IMG/VR virus record: IMGVR_UViG_3300031839_000799
Span: 1 to 31,333 of that record
From: a virus
DNA length: 31,333 nt
Strand: one strand, 5' to 3'
Made by a program: the position numbers and the translations under genes. The stretch's first letter is position 1; every line of letters begins with the position of its first letter. The notes under the pieces were generated by a model. It worked only from the letters and a program-made list of their open reading frames with translations, did no database searches and was not told the DNA's origin. This document shows positions 30,922-31,333 of the stretch, piece by piece.

Positions 30922-31244
30922 AAGAAAATTTAACACAAGTAGCGAGCTATGATCAATATTCAGATAGTGAATATGAGTATGACTTTTATATAGAAGGAAT
31001 AATTATGGCATTAAAAGATATTGGATCAGTGTGGGATGTAACTGTACACAATGGAAATTGGAAAGGTCAAACTGGAACATTAACATCTTCAGATCCTGAG
31101 AGAGTTGCAGAAGCATTATTAATGCACGATGGACAATGTCGAACTGAGGTATGGATTGGAGAAGAAGATAATACACTGGAAGGTGTTTGTTATCACCATG
31201 ATGCTCCAACAGGAAGTACATTTTATATTAAGGGAAATAAATAA
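30918..31244 (+). CDS. Small hypothetical protein
   Basis: This 108-residue protein has an acidic N-terminus (YDQYSDSEYEYDFYIEG) and a beta-rich centre (WDVTVHNGNWKGQTGTLTSS), ending in HHDAPTGSTFYIKGNK. The ATG overlaps the HTH stop (ATGA). An internal Met (residue 30, MALKDIGS) is a possible start giving a more compact beta domain. No family recognised. Confidence 0.55.
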   Translation: MKENLTQVASYDQYSDSEYEYDFYIEGIIMALKDIGSVWDVTVHNGNWKGQTGTLTSSDPERVAEALLMHDGQCRTEVWIGEEDNTLEGVCYHHDAPTGSTFYIKGNK

Positions 31245-31304
31245 AACTAAAACAATAGATAATAACAGAGTAAAGACCTTCTCACTAATATAGGCATTAT
31301 AAAG

Positions 31305-31333
31305 ATGGAATTAACATTAAGACAACAAACAAA
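31305..31333 (+). CDS. Possible start of a further gene (partial)
   Basis: An ATG at 31305 opens a frame (MELTLRQQT) that runs off the window edge. It lies 60 bases after the previous stop, with AAAG just before the ATG. Only nine residues are visible, so this is tentative. Confidence 0.3.

Overview
This window looks like about 31 kb of an AT-rich, short-tailed (podovirus-like) bacteriophage that infects a marine flavobacterium or another Bacteroidota host. The phage assignment rests on a contiguous morphogenesis cassette: terminase, portal, scaffold-like protein, major capsid protein, connectors and a giant nozzle-like tail protein. The host inference rests on two phage-encoded secreted proteins whose signal peptides end in the Bacteroidota-typical 'AQ', one of which ends in a type IX secretion (T9SS) sorting-like motif. 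Family names come from recognising sequence patterns, not from a search.

Layout: the genome is divergent around 23.8-24.1 kb. Leftward (minus strand, 23783 down to 1) runs the late or structural cluster. It begins with two secreted proteins and small proteins, then groEL and groES in reversed order. A run of small virion or lysis-type genes follows: winged-helix protein, HExxH protein, membrane proteins and a 3TM holin-like protein. Then come coiled-coil and GroES-like proteins, a small TerS candidate, TerL, portal, scaffold-like protein, major capsid protein, three connector or structural proteins, and a tail protein of at least 1883 residues cut by the window edge. A strong intrinsic terminator follows the capsid gene.

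Rightward (plus strand, 24084 to the end) runs an early-type accessory region of very small genes. It is punctuated by seven copies of one promoter-like motif, CACA-N4-AAATACG-N10-GATAATATA, with invariant spacing. Recognisable products are a tandem-duplicated small protein pair, a tiny lipoprotein, a Gp88-family protein, a shortened T4 endonuclease V (DenV) homologue and a C-terminal helix-turn-helix protein. Three copies of a 47-48 bp imperfect palindrome (TGTGACA..AGCCT...AGGCT..TGTCACA) lie at the divergent control region, upstream of the second promoter, and across the start of the HTH gene. This suggests an autoregulated repressor/operator network.

The most unusual stretch is 26788-27617, about 830 bases without a credible gene. 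It contains five consecutive RNA-like domains, each closed by a perfect 7-9 bp stem. Two are paralogues with compensatory changes in the closing stem and near-identical internal blocks. Two end in perfect tRNA T-arm sequences (GGTTCGANTCC) directly abutting the 3' strand of an acceptor-like 7 bp stem, but they are not normal tRNAs. This is the best candidate here for an undescribed system: a large tRNA-mimicking structured phage RNA, or an array of such RNAs.
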